Assembly (NCBI RefSeq): GCF_030053135.1
Contig: NZ_CP125652.1
Span: forward strand, 4,520,501-4,584,500
Reading direction: 5' to 3'
Length of the DNA: 64,000 bases
DNA from: Rhizobium sp. BT04
Lineage (GTDB): Bacteria > Pseudomonadota > Alphaproteobacteria > Rhizobiales > Rhizobiaceae
Every line of letters starts with the position of its first letter. Position 1 is the stretch's first letter. Shown here in pieces: positions 29,493 through 37,482 of this stretch. The notes below the pieces were generated by a model. The model did not search any database and was not told the origin of the DNA. It saw only the letters and a list, made by a program, of their open reading frames with translations. A program made the translations under genes and the position numbers.

Positions 29493-31376
29493 CTATCCCG
29501 CCATCGCTTCTTCGTATTCGGCCGACAGCATCAGCCAGTCTTCCTCGGCGGCGGCGAGCTTTGCCGCCGCTTCGCCGCGCTGCTTTGCTTTCTCGGCCGC
29601 CTTGGCGGGTGTCTTCTCGTAGAGGGCCGGATCAGCAAGTTCCGCATCAAGCGCCTGAATCTGTTTCTCCAGCTTGGCCGTCAAGGATTCGATTTCGTTG
29701 ATCTTTTTTCTGAGCGGCGTCAGCGAGGCGCGACGTTCGGCGTTGAGCTTGCGCTGCTCCGCCTTCGACGTTGCATCTTCAGCTAGCTGCGGCTTTTCTT
29801 CTTTTTTTTTACCGGATGTGACGATCAGGTCGCGATACTCGTCCATATCGCCTTCGAAACTCGTGACCGTACCGCCATTGACCAGCCACAGCCGGTCGAC
29901 CGTCGCCTCGATCAGATGGCGATCGTGCGAGATCAGGATGACGGCGCCTTCGTAATTGTTCAGCGCCTCGATCAGCGCGCGGCGGCTGTCGATGTCGAGA
30001 TGGTTGGTCGGCTCGTCGAGGATCAGCAGGTTGGGTGCATGGAAGGCGGCAAGCCCCATCAGCAGACGGGCTTTTTCGCCGCCGGAAAGATCCTTGGCGG
30101 CCGTCGACATCTTCTCGGTCGCAAGCCCCATCTGGGCGACGCGGGCGCGCACCTTGGCCTCCGGCGCGCCGGGCATCAGCCGGCGCACATGCTCCACCGG
30201 CGACTGCTCGGGAATGAGGTCGTCGAGCTGGTGCTGCGCGAAGAAGCCGATCTTCAGGCTCGGCGCCAGCTTCACTTCGCCGCTCTCGGGTGCAAGTCGC
30301 CCTGAGATGAATTTGGCGAAGGTCGATTTGCCGTTGCCGTTCGAGCCGAGCAGGGCGATGCGGTCGTCATTGTCGATGCGCAGGTTGAGGTTCTTCAGGA
30401 TCGGATTGCCGGGCTCGTAGCCGACGGCGCCGCCCTGGATGGCGACGATCGGCGAAGCCGGCTGCTTTTCCGGCTCGGGAAAGGTGATCGGCGTTACGTG
30501 ATCCTCGATCACCGCGGCAACCGTTCCCATGCGCTCGAGCGCCTTGACGCGGGACTGCGCCTGGCGTGCCTTGGAAGCCTTGGCCTTGAAGCGGTCGATG
30601 AAGCTCTGCAGATGTTTGCGGGCCGCGTCGTTCTTGGCCTTGGCCTTGGTCTGCAGCTCGTCGGCCTCAGCCTTCTGCCGCTCGAACTGGTCGTAACCGC
30701 CGCGATAGAAGGTGAGCTTCTTCTGGTCGAGATGGACAATCGCATTGACTGCATTGTTCAGCAGGTCACGATCGTGGCTGATGATGATGACGGTGTGCGG
30801 ATAGCGCCTGACATAGTCTTCCAGCCACAGCGTGCCTTCGAGGTCGAGATAGTTGGTCGGCTCGTCGAGCAGCAGCAGGTCCGGCTCGGAAAACAGCACG
30901 GCGGCAAGGGCGACGCGCATGCGCCAGCCGCCGGAAAAGGAGGAGGCGGGGCGGGCCTGCGCCGCCTGGTCGAAGCCGAGCCCGGCAAGAATGCTCGCCG
31001 CGCGGGCTTCTGCCGAATGCGCGTCGATATCGACGAGGCGCATCTGGATTTCGGCGATGCGGTGCGGATCGGTCGCCGTTTCCGCTTCGGTGATGAGGGC
31101 TTTGCGTTCCTTGTCGGCGGCAAGCACGATCTCGATCAGGGCGTCCTCGGTTGCCGGTGCTTCCTGCGCCACCTGGCCGATGCGTGCAGCCTTCGGGATC
31201 GACACCGATCCGGTCTCCGAGCCGAGATCGCCGGTGATGACGCGAAACAGCGTGGACTTGCCGGCGCCGTTGCGCCCGACGAGCCCCGCCTTCGTGCCCG
31301 AAGGCAGCGAAATGCTGGCATTGTCGAGAAGCAGGCGGCCTGCAATGCGGGCGGATATGTCGGTGAGCGTGATCAT
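29493..31376 (-). CDS. yheS: ABC-F family ATPase, YheS-like
   Basis: 627 residues with two ABC ATPase domains and no membrane part. Walker A GLVGRNGAGKST and GSNGNGKST, signature motifs SFSGGWRMRVAL and DLSGGEKARLLM, Walker B LLLLDEPTNYLDLE and LLILDEPTNHLDID. The P-site tRNA-interaction linker between domains (FIDRFKAKASKARQAQSRVK) and the C-terminal coiled coil (from about residue 530) match the YheS subgroup. ABC-F proteins act on the ribosome during translation. Start ATG 31376; the TTG extension at 31406 runs into a hairpin. No clear Shine-Dalgarno; tandem hairpins lie upstream. Confidence 0.9.
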   Translation of the reverse strand: MITLTDISARIAGRLLLDNASISLPSGTKAGLVGRNGAGKSTLFRVITGDLGSETGSVSIPKAARIGQVAQEAPATEDALIEIVLAADKERKALITEAETATDPHRIAEIQMRLVDIDAHSAEARAASILAGLGFDQAAQARPASSFSGGWRMRVALAAVLFSEPDLLLLDEPTNYLDLEGTLWLEDYVRRYPHTVIIISHDRDLLNNAVNAIVHLDQKKLTFYRGGYDQFERQKAEADELQTKAKAKNDAARKHLQSFIDRFKAKASKARQAQSRVKALERMGTVAAVIEDHVTPITFPEPEKQPASPIVAIQGGAVGYEPGNPILKNLNLRIDNDDRIALLGSNGNGKSTFAKFISGRLAPESGEVKLAPSLKIGFFAQHQLDDLIPEQSPVEHVRRLMPGAPEAKVRARVAQMGLATEKMSTAAKDLSGGEKARLLMGLAAFHAPNLLILDEPTNHLDIDSRRALIEALNNYEGAVILISHDRHLIEATVDRLWLVNGGTVTSFEGDMDEYRDLIVTSGKKKEEKPQLAEDATSKAEQRKLNAERRASLTPLRKKINEIESLTAKLEKQIQALDAELADPALYEKTPAKAAEKAKQRGEAAAKLAAAEEDWLMLSAEYEEAMAG

Positions 31377-31391
31377 GGCCGGGTTTTGGCC

Positions 31392-31449
31392 GAAAGCGCT
31401 CGCCAAGGCAAGAGCGCTTTCTCCCGGGACAAGCTTGCTTGTCCCCCGG
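31392..31449 (-). promoter_or_regulatory. Two tandem perfect hairpins before yheS
   Basis: Hairpin A: CCGGGACAAG / CTTGTCCC(C)CGG around 31424-31449 with CTTG loop and one bulge. Hairpin B: 10-bp perfect GAAAGCGCTC / GAGCGCTTTC (31392-31421) with a 10-base loop. They fill most of the 113-base gap between the GGDEF gene and yheS. They may terminate the upstream gene or regulate yheS. Confidence 0.5.
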
Positions 31450-31489
31450 AAAGCTGCTTGCCCCCCCGCGCCAAGTATGCTTATGCCCC

Positions 31490-32539
31490 TTAGCGCCCGA
31501 AAGCTTGCACCGGCTGGCGGGGATTCGACTGGGCGGCGAGAAGCGCCACGCGGGCATTGGCCTGCAACTGGCCCGGCGTTGCCGCGTCAGCACTGAGCGC
31601 CACGCCGATCGAGATGGTGAGCCGGCCGGGATCGGCCTTGTCGGATGTCGCGAAGACGAGATTGTCCTCGACGGAGGCGCGCAGGCGCTCGGCGATCGTG
31701 ATCGCATCGTGCATGCCGACATTGGAAAACAGCAAGGCGAATTCATCCGCCTCGGTGCGGGCGACGAAATCGTTCTTCTTGATACATTTGCGAAAGAGCC
31801 CGGCGAGCTTCTTCAGAAGCTTGTTGCCGGCCTGCGTGCCGTATTTGTCGTTGAGCTCGGTGAAATTGTCGATATCGACCATCATCAGCGCGCTGCCCGC
31901 CGCACCTTCTTCGCGCTCGTAGAGCTCTGCCATCGTCCGGTTCAGCGCGATGCGGTTCGGAAGCCCGGTGATCCTGTCGGCCACAGCGGCCGATTGCATC
32001 GCCGAAATGCCGCGCTCCAGCGTTTCCAGCGTCTTGATGTCGTCCTGCAGTCTGGCGCCGATTTCCATCTCCGCCGACAGCGCTGTCGTCAGCGAGGCGG
32101 TGAGATAGTCGATCTCGCTGAGGAAGGCGGCAAGGCTCTGATTGTCGTTGCCGGAAACGGATTTCAGGATCGTGCTGCAGGCGCGCGCAAAGGCATTCTT
32201 GTGCTTCAGGCCTTCGGCAAGCCTTTCCGCCACATCGCGCAACATCCGGCTCGCCTCGTTGCGTGACGTCTCGCCCGCCAGCCCGCAATGGCCGACGAGC
32301 CGGTATTTCAGGCCGAGTTCATCGAGCATCGGCTGCTGCGGCTGCGGCCCGAGGGCTGCGATATCCTGCGCAAGGCCGGCATTGAGCCCGACGATCGCCT
32401 CATGGAAGAGTTCGTAATTGCGCGGCAGCGCAGCGACGTTGAGGCGCGCCATATGCTGGGCAATCTTCTGGATATCCGCCACCGGCGCCGAACGTGCGGC
32501 CTCGCGCGGCACCAATGCGTTTGCGCTTGCATTCTGCAT
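31490..32539 (-). CDS. GGDEF-domain protein with degenerate active site
   Basis: 349 residues. N-terminal helical region (1-175) without a recognised sensor domain or membrane segment, then a GGDEF-fold domain: LPNRIALNRTMAELYE, metal Asp in MMVDIDNFTELND, and, where GGDEF should stand, EADEF (residues 263-267). The inhibitory-site RxxD five residues upstream is KxxD (KKND). Diguanylate cyclases need the two glycines to seat GTP, so this copy is probably inactive as a cyclase and may bind nucleotide or a protein partner. Soluble, cytosolic. Confidence 0.82.
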   Translation of the reverse strand: MQNASANALVPREAARSAPVADIQKIAQHMARLNVAALPRNYELFHEAIVGLNAGLAQDIAALGPQPQQPMLDELGLKYRLVGHCGLAGETSRNEASRMLRDVAERLAEGLKHKNAFARACSTILKSVSGNDNQSLAAFLSEIDYLTASLTTALSAEMEIGARLQDDIKTLETLERGISAMQSAAVADRITGLPNRIALNRTMAELYEREEGAAGSALMMVDIDNFTELNDKYGTQAGNKLLKKLAGLFRKCIKKNDFVARTEADEFALLFSNVGMHDAITIAERLRASVEDNLVFATSDKADPGRLTISIGVALSADAATPGQLQANARVALLAAQSNPRQPVQAFGR

Positions 32540-32680
32540 GACGATCCTCGCGGCCCAGCCTCATCTCTCACATCCCGCTATGCCCGCAAGCTTTTAAGAG
32601 AGGCTGAATTTTCAACGAAAAGCTCGGGATTTGCGGGGAAACCGGCAAAGGCGGTTAACGCCAGCTTGATGGTGACGGCC

Positions 32681-33190
32681 TCACATCCATTCACGGCCCT
32701 CGCTGCGCAGAAAATAGATGAGATCAAGCATGAGGCTCGGCTTGCCGAGCGCCGTCAGCGTCATATGGCACTGGCCGCGATGATGGGTCTGGTGGTTGAA
32801 GAGATGCGCGAGTGCGCTCGACAGCGGCTGGGTGATCTCGATCGGCTGCGTCACCGGCACGTAGGTGAAGTTTCCGGCAAGCACCGCCTCATCCAGCATG
32901 CCCGTCCAGGCAATGATCCGCTCGTCCTCTGCGTTGCGTGCGGCGGCCAGCGCCTCCAGATCGTCGAAGAGCACGGCATCGAGTGGCGCCGGCGCTTCGC
33001 CGGTGCCGGTGAAGCGCTTCATCCAAATCCGGTCGGCGACGAGCAGATGATTGAGCGTTCGATGCAGCGAGCCGAAAAAGGCGCCGCGGTCGCTGCGGAA
33101 GTCTGCGTCGCTGAGGTCGGCCGCCGCCGCGTAGACCTGAGCATTGGCCCAGCGGTTATAAGCGGCGAACATCCTGTAGTGCCTGAGCAT
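32681..33190 (-). CDS. DinB family protein
   Basis: 169-residue four-helix-bundle protein beginning MLRHYRMFAAYNRWANAQVY, with three metal-ligand histidines expected of the family (LHRTLNHLL early; ALAHLFNHQTHHRGQ late). DinB/YfiT proteins are damage-inducible or metal-dependent thiol transferases; the exact activity is unknown. Convergent with nothing; 140 bases upstream of the GST gene on the other strand. Confidence 0.82.
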   Translation of the reverse strand: MLRHYRMFAAYNRWANAQVYAAAADLSDADFRSDRGAFFGSLHRTLNHLLVADRIWMKRFTGTGEAPAPLDAVLFDDLEALAAARNAEDERIIAWTGMLDEAVLAGNFTYVPVTQPIEITQPLSSALAHLFNHQTHHRGQCHMTLTALGKPSLMLDLIYFLRSEGREWM

Positions 33191-33328
33191 CCGGTCCCCC
33201 CTGGTCGTCGCCGCAGTCTAGCCCGGTTTCCCCTGAAATCGCAGTGATGCGCCCATGAAATTTCCTGATTTGATCGCAGGCGCTTTCTGTCGTGGAATGG
33301 ATGGAGCCGTGATCTCGAAAGGACTGTC

Positions 33329-34018
33329 ATGACCAGAGCCCTCTATTCCCTCTGCGGCGCCGACGAGCGGCGCTTCTTTTCACCCCATTGCTGGAAGGCG
33401 GTGATGGCGCTGGCGCATAAGGGGCTCGATTTCGAGGAGATTCCGACGACCTACGCCCGCATCCGCGCGATCGGCGGCGGCGTCTCGTCGACCGTGCCGG
33501 TGCTCGACGATAACGGCCGGCTGGTCCCCGACAGTTTCGACATCGCCCTTTATCTGGAGGAGGTCTATCCCGAACGGCCGTCGTTGTTCGGCGGCGAGGG
33601 CGGCAAGGCGCTGTCGCGCATGGTCGAAGGTTATTCGCAGATGATCATCCATCCGGCGATCATGCGCATCGCTCTTCTCGACATCCATGCGAACCTCGAC
33701 GAGGGCGACAAGGCCTATTTCCGCGAAAGCCGGGAGGCTCGGCTCGGCAAGCCCCTGGAAGTGGTTGCCGCCGATAGCGAGGCGGAGAAGGCCGCCTTCG
33801 CCGCCAAGCTGGAGCCGCTGCGGCACATGCTGAAGTTCCAACCCTTCATCGGCGGGCAGGCACCGCTCTTTGCCGATTATATCGTCTTCGGGGCACTGCA
33901 ATGGCTGCGTGTCTCCGCCGGTCTTACCATGCTGGCCGCCGTCGATCCCGTCATGGCCTGGTTCGAACGCTGCCTCGATCTTCACCAAAGCCGGGGCCGG
34001 ACTGTGACAGCGGCGTGA
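33329..34018 (+). CDS. Glutathione S-transferase family protein
   Basis: 229 residues. N-terminal thioredoxin-like domain (SPHCWKAVMALAHKGLDFEE; cis-Pro in STVPVLDD; DSFDIALYLEE) and an all-helical C-terminal domain with FIGGQAPLFADYIVFG, the usual N-capping region. Which substrate it conjugates or cleaves cannot be told; beta-etherase-like members share this layout. ATG after ACTGTC; Shine-Dalgarno GAAAGGA lies 6 bases upstream. Confidence 0.82.
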   Translation: MTRALYSLCGADERRFFSPHCWKAVMALAHKGLDFEEIPTTYARIRAIGGGVSSTVPVLDDNGRLVPDSFDIALYLEEVYPERPSLFGGEGGKALSRMVEGYSQMIIHPAIMRIALLDIHANLDEGDKAYFRESREARLGKPLEVVAADSEAEKAAFAAKLEPLRHMLKFQPFIGGQAPLFADYIVFGALQWLRVSAGLTMLAAVDPVMAWFERCLDLHQSRGRTVTAA

Positions 34019-34050
34019 AATTGCCGCCGACCTCTTGTTTTCGGGCGTTG

Positions 34051-34076
34051 GGGCGGGTAAAGACCGCCCACTTTTC
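34051..34076 (+). terminator. Terminator candidate after the GST gene
   Basis: 6-bp GC stem GGGCGG / CCGCCC with a 7-base loop followed by ACTTTTCCC, between the GST stop and ndk. Confidence 0.5.
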
Positions 34077-34099
34077 CCGAGAAAACAGAGGATTTGACT

Positions 34100-34522
34100 A
34101 TGGCGATTGAACGCACCTTCTCGATGATCAAGCCTGACGCAACCAAGCGCAACCTGACTGGCGCCATCACCAAGATGCTCGAAGATGCCGGTCTGCGCGT
34201 CGTCGCCTCCAAGCGCGTCTGGATGAGCCGCCGCGAAGCTGAAGGCTTTTACGCCGTTCACAAGGACCGTCCCTTCTTCGGCGAACTGGTCGAAGGCATG
34301 ACCTCCGGCCCGACCGTCGTCCAGGTGCTGGAAGGCGAAGGCGCGATCCTCAAGAACCGCGAGATTATGGGCGCAACCAACCCGGCAAACGCTGACGAAG
34401 GCACGATCCGCAAGGTTCACGCCCTTTCGATCGGCGAAAACTCCGTTCACGGCTCGGATGCTCCGGAAACGGCTGCCCAGGAAATCAAGTACTGGTTCTC
34501 CGACACCGAGATCGTCGGCTGA
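34100..34522 (+). CDS. ndk: Nucleoside diphosphate kinase
   Basis: 140 residues. Balances NTP pools by phosphate transfer through His117 in [12 protein letters not shown]-terminal [13 protein letters not shown] is the family signature. I start at ATG 34100 behind CAGAGGA; a TTG at 34094 is in frame but would add only two residues. Followed by a good terminator; monocistronic. Confidence 0.97.
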   Translation: MAIERTFSMIKPDATKRNLTGAITKMLEDAGLRVVASKRVWMSRREAEGFYAVHKDRPFFGELVEGMTSGPTVVQVLEGEGAILKNREIMGATNPANADEGTIRKVHALSIGENSVHGSDAPETAAQEIKYWFSDTEIVG

Positions 34523-34567
34523 GACCACGCTTCGGCTTTGGCTGGCAATGCCTTGAATTGACTCTCG

Positions 34568-34596
34568 AAAGCCGGGGCTTTGCTCCGGCTTTTTCT
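34568..34596 (+). terminator. Intrinsic terminator after ndk
   Basis: 8-bp stem AAAGCCGG / CCGGCTTT with a 9-base loop followed by TTTTCT. The convergent lipoprotein gene stops 11 bases beyond. Confidence 0.85.
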
Positions 34597-34606
34597 ATGC
34601 ATTTCT

Positions 34607-35110
34607 CTATACCGGGCATTTATCGGTATTCGAAAAATCGACGCTGCCGTCGGGCTTGAAGACCTCTGGGTTCTTGTCATAGAGCGCACCAACGACGAGC
34701 GGCTTGCTCGGCAGGACGGTCTGGTCGAGGTCGGAGCGAAACTCAGTCTTCAACTCCTGCAGTACCTTGCCATCCTTGTCCACCAGCCGGACACTGACGG
34801 AATAGGGACGGTCCTTGCGCACGCAGTGCAGGTTTTCGCTCTGCAGCGCGATCTTTTCGTCGATCGGGTAGATTTTCTGGTTCAGCACCAGCGGATCACC
34901 GCCTTGCGGATTTTCGAATTCGGCGATGATCACCGAACCGTCGGGGATGGGGCCGGTCTTCTTCAGCGTCAGCAGATAGGTGGCGCTCGCCACCCGATAG
35001 TTGAAGACGAAGAGATGGCCGGTAACCTCGACCAGGTTTTCCGCCTGGCGCTGGCAGGCCGAGAGCAGAAGGCCGGTTGCCGCAGCCGCTGCGATCAGAT
35101 GTTTCCTCAT
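34607..35110 (-). CDS. Hypothetical lipoprotein
   Basis: 167 residues from ATG 35110 (MRKHLIAAAAATGLLLSACQ); the lipobox LLLSAC puts the lipidated Cys at residue 19. The mature part is beta-rich without a domain I recognise, with YLLTLKKTGPIPDGSVIIAEF and EVFKPDGSVDFSNTDKCPV. The start overlaps the stop of the CGNR gene (ATGA) and AGGAG precedes it, so the two are co-transcribed and probably coupled. Function unknown; the link to a regulator is conspicuous. Confidence 0.72.
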   Translation of the reverse strand: MRKHLIAAAAATGLLLSACQRQAENLVEVTGHLFVFNYRVASATYLLTLKKTGPIPDGSVIIAEFENPQGGDPLVLNQKIYPIDEKIALQSENLHCVRKDRPYSVSVRLVDKDGKVLQELKTEFRSDLDQTVLPSKPLVVGALYDKNPEVFKPDGSVDFSNTDKCPV

Positions 35111-35652
35111 GGCGTCTCCTCCTTCTTGCGGCGGTAGTGCCGATTGGCCTTGGCGCGGTTGCCGCAGACCGCCATGTCGCACCAGGCCCGGCTCCTGTTC
35201 TTGCTGCGGTCGATGAACAGCCAGCCGCAATTGCCGCAGATCTTCATGCGCTGGGGATCCGGCATGGCGAGCAGCCGCAGCACCGAATGGGCGGTGGCCG
35301 CGGCCAGGCTGGCGGGGCTTGCTTCCCGCAACGTTCTCGCCATCGCTACCAGCAGCGCGGCCAGCAGTTGGTCGTCGCCGCCATCGAGTATACGCTTGCG
35401 GAAATAGAGGTCGATTGCTTCCCGCAGGGCGATGAAATCCCGCTCGTTTTCCGCCGAGACCGGCGCGATATCACCGAAGAGGGCGCGTTCGGCGCAGAAT
35501 TTTGCGGCGGCGTGCGTAAAGTCCCGCATCTGCGCCCCAATCGCGAAGCGGTCGATCCGCCGCGCTTCATCGTGGCGAAGCACGACGCTGTTGGCGACAT
35601 CGAGCGCCAGTGCGCCGCCGGCAAAGCGGTGAGGGGTCCAGGAAAAGCTCAT
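35107..35652 (-). CDS. CGNR zinc-finger (ABATE-domain) regulator
   Basis: 181 residues from ATG 35652. The N-terminal part (RFAGGALALDVANSVVLRHD and on) resembles the ABATE domain of stress-linked regulators; the C-terminal CGNR zinc finger holds four cysteines, MKICGNCGWLF and CDMAVCGNRAKANRHYRRKK. CGNR proteins are thought to bind nucleic acid as transcription regulators; ligands are not known. The upstream longer frame (to 35757) runs through a palindrome and into the divergent gene, so it is rejected. The palindrome begins 5 bases upstream of this ATG and is a candidate operator. Confidence 0.85.
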   Translation of the reverse strand: MSFSWTPHRFAGGALALDVANSVVLRHDEARRIDRFAIGAQMRDFTHAAAKFCAERALFGDIAPVSAENERDFIALREAIDLYFRKRILDGGDDQLLAALLVAMARTLREASPASLAAATAHSVLRLLAMPDPQRMKICGNCGWLFIDRSKNRSRAWCDMAVCGNRAKANRHYRRKKEETP

Positions 35653-35656
35653 GATG

Positions 35657-35696
35657 AAATTATAACTGGTGAAATAGGTTTTACCAGTTATAATTT
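35657..35696. promoter_or_regulatory. 40-bp near-perfect palindrome, candidate operator
   Basis: Two 18-base arms, AAATTATAACTGGTGAAA (35657-35674) and TTTTACCAGTTATAATTT (35679-35696), with one mismatch and a TAGG centre; the outer 14 bp are perfect. Each arm contains TATAAT, one on each strand (35689-35694 rightward, 35664-35659 leftward). It lies between the CGNR gene and the permease gene and would overlap both promoters. AT-rich against a GC-rich background. Confidence 0.72.
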
Positions 35697-35717
35697 TGAC
35701 GACGCGGAGTGCATGGA

Positions 35718-36614
35718 ATGGCCTATCTTCTGCAGCAGCTGGCAAACGCGGTTCCACTGGCCGCGCTCTATGCCGCGCTCGCCTTCGGTTATGCCGTCGC
35801 CTTCGGCGTGACGAAACGGGCCGACATCACCTATGGGGCGATCTTCGCCTTCGCAGGCCAGATCCTGCTGCTCTTCACCGAACTCGCCTATGTCAGGTTC
35901 TGGCTGGTGCTGCCGGCCGCCCTTGCTATCGGCGCCGGCGCGGCGATCGTCTATTCGCTGGCGGCGGGCATCTGGATCGGCCGCTCGATCATGCTGCCGC
36001 TCGTCAGCAAATCGCCGAACACGGTGATCGTTGCCGCCCTCGGCATCATGATCGTGCTGATGGAGACCGCCCGGCTTGCCGCCGATACAAGGGCGATCTG
36101 GCTACCGCCGTTTCTGAACGACACGGTGGTCTTCTGGAGCGATGGTCCGTTCAAGGTGACGCTCACCTATATCCAGCTGATCAACACGGCGCTGATGGCA
36201 GTCATGGTCGCGGTGGGTACGCTGATCCTCAGACGCACGGCCTGGGGCCGCGTCTGGCGCGCCGTCACCGACGATCCGCTGGCCGCCGAGCTTTGCGGCA
36301 CCAGCGCCGATCGCGTCTTTCTCGTCGCCTATGCTGCAGCTAGCCTCGTCGCCACCATCTGCGGCATCCTCGCCACCTTCTACTACGGCTCGATGGATTT
36401 CGGCGCCGGCCTGATGTTCGGGCTGAAGGTACTGTTGATCGCGGCTGTCGGCGGCTACTCCGACCCGCTACGCTCGGCAGGCGGCGCTGCCGGGCTCGCC
36501 GTCGTCGAAACCCTATGGGGCGCTTACGGCCCCTTCGTCTGGCGTGATCTGGTCATCTTCTCGCTGCTCGTCATGCTCCTGGTCATGAGCCGCAGGGAGC
36601 GTGTCGTTCTCTGA
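35718..36614 (+). CDS. Branched-chain amino acid type ABC permease (LivH-like), solitary
   Basis: 298 residues from ATG 35718 (GGAG 8 bases upstream; GTG 35709 possible). About eight membrane segments; N-terminal GYAVAFGVTKRADITYGAIF and GRVWRAVTDDPLAAELCG (the EAA-like cytoplasmic loop) with FYYGSMDFGAGLMFGLK are LivH features. LivH normally pairs with LivM, two ATPases (LivG, LivF) and a periplasmic binding protein; none is adjacent. It abuts the convergent moaE by one base. Substrate unknown. Its divergent partner is the CGNR regulator, which may control it. Confidence 0.82.
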   Translation: MAYLLQQLANAVPLAALYAALAFGYAVAFGVTKRADITYGAIFAFAGQILLLFTELAYVRFWLVLPAALAIGAGAAIVYSLAAGIWIGRSIMLPLVSKSPNTVIVAALGIMIVLMETARLAADTRAIWLPPFLNDTVVFWSDGPFKVTLTYIQLINTALMAVMVAVGTLILRRTAWGRVWRAVTDDPLAAELCGTSADRVFLVAYAAASLVATICGILATFYYGSMDFGAGLMFGLKVLLIAAVGGYSDPLRSAGGAAGLAVVETLWGAYGPFVWRDLVIFSLLVMLLVMSRRERVVL

Positions 36615-37076
36615 TTACTTCCACCTGTCGCGCGCCGCATCGTCGGCGTCTCTGGCCGCGACCCAGTCGCCGGTGGCGCCGTCCTTGCCGTGCTCCTTCT
36701 TCCAGAAGGGGGCTGCGGTCTTCAGGAAATCCATGACGAAATTGGCGCCGTCGAATGCCGCCTGCCGGTGCGGCGCGGCTGCGACGACCAGCACGATATT
36801 CTCGCCGGCCGCGATCTTGCCGTAGCGGTGGATGGCGGTCAGCCCGAGAAGTCCGAAACGCGCAATGGCAAGATCGCCGATTCGCCGCATCTCCGCCTCC
36901 GCCATGCCGGGATAATGCTCGAGTTCGAGAGCCGCCAGCGTGCCGCCTTCATCGCGGCAGAGGCCGGAAAAAGTGACGACGGCGCCGATACCGGCTTTGC
37001 CCTTGGAGAGCAGATTGACCTCGGCTTGCAGGTCGAAGTCTTCGTGCTGGACGCGGATGGTGGGGGCGACGGTCAC
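36615..37076 (-). CDS. moaE: Molybdopterin synthase catalytic subunit
   Basis: 153 residues. Inserts two sulfurs into cyclic pyranopterin monophosphate using MoaD thiocarboxylate. Signature GAVVTFSGLCRDEG, ELEHYPGMAEAEM, IHRYGKIAAGENIVLV and FMDFLKTAAPFWKKE with the active-site lysines. Stops directly against the LivH-like gene. Same strand as moaD but separated by 151 bases holding a large palindrome. Confidence 0.96.
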   Translation of the reverse strand: MTVAPTIRVQHEDFDLQAEVNLLSKGKAGIGAVVTFSGLCRDEGGTLAALELEHYPGMAEAEMRRIGDLAIARFGLLGLTAIHRYGKIAAGENIVLVVAAAPHRQAAFDGANFVMDFLKTAAPFWKKEHGKDGATGDWVAARDADDAARDRWK

Positions 37077-37120
37077 TTTGCAGACCTCAGTCGATTTGGA
37101 AGGTTACCGCTAACCCCGGG

Positions 37121-37169
37121 CTCCCTCATTCCTGTCCTCGGGTCAAGCCCGAGGACAGGAATGAGGGAG
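37121..37169. repeat. 49-bp perfect palindrome in the moaD-moaE gap
   Basis: Arms of 22 bp, perfectly complementary (CTCCCTCATTCCTGTCCTCG then GG, 37121-37142; partner 37148-37169) with a TCAAG loop. The core CTCCCTCATTCCTG recurs at 56391 in degenerate form. It resembles a common intergenic repeat of Rhizobium chromosomes. In transcripts it would make a very stable hairpin. Confidence 0.8.
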
Positions 37170-37227
37170 AGAAAGGAAGACGCAGTCCTTGCCATCGTCA
37201 GTTTCCAAAGCCCAAGCGGACCGGGCC

Positions 37228-37482
37228 TCACCCCCCCGTCATCGGCGGAAAGATCCCGATCTCCCGTGCAGCGCCAATCGGCTCGTCATGCTCGACATGC
37301 TCCATATCCAGCGCCACGCGGATCACCTCGGGATATTGAAGTGCGGTCTCATATTCCTCGCCCAGCGTCTTCAAATGATTTAGGAGATCGGCGACGGTGA
37401 CGACGGAGGAGGGGAGGTCGATCTCCTCCTCGCCCTTGCCGATGCGCTCGCGCACCCATGCGAAATAGACAAGCCGCGTCAT
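37228..37482 (-). CDS. moaD: Molybdopterin synthase sulfur carrier subunit
   Basis: 84-residue ubiquitin-like protein ending in FPPMTGG; the C-terminal Gly-Gly is the thiocarboxylation site. N-terminal TRLVYFAWVRERIGKGEE is typical of MoaD. Its ATG overlaps the pgsA stop (ATGA), so pgsA-moaD are coupled. Confidence 0.95.
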   Translation of the reverse strand: MTRLVYFAWVRERIGKGEEEIDLPSSVVTVADLLNHLKTLGEEYETALQYPEVIRVALDMEHVEHDEPIGAAREIGIFPPMTGG

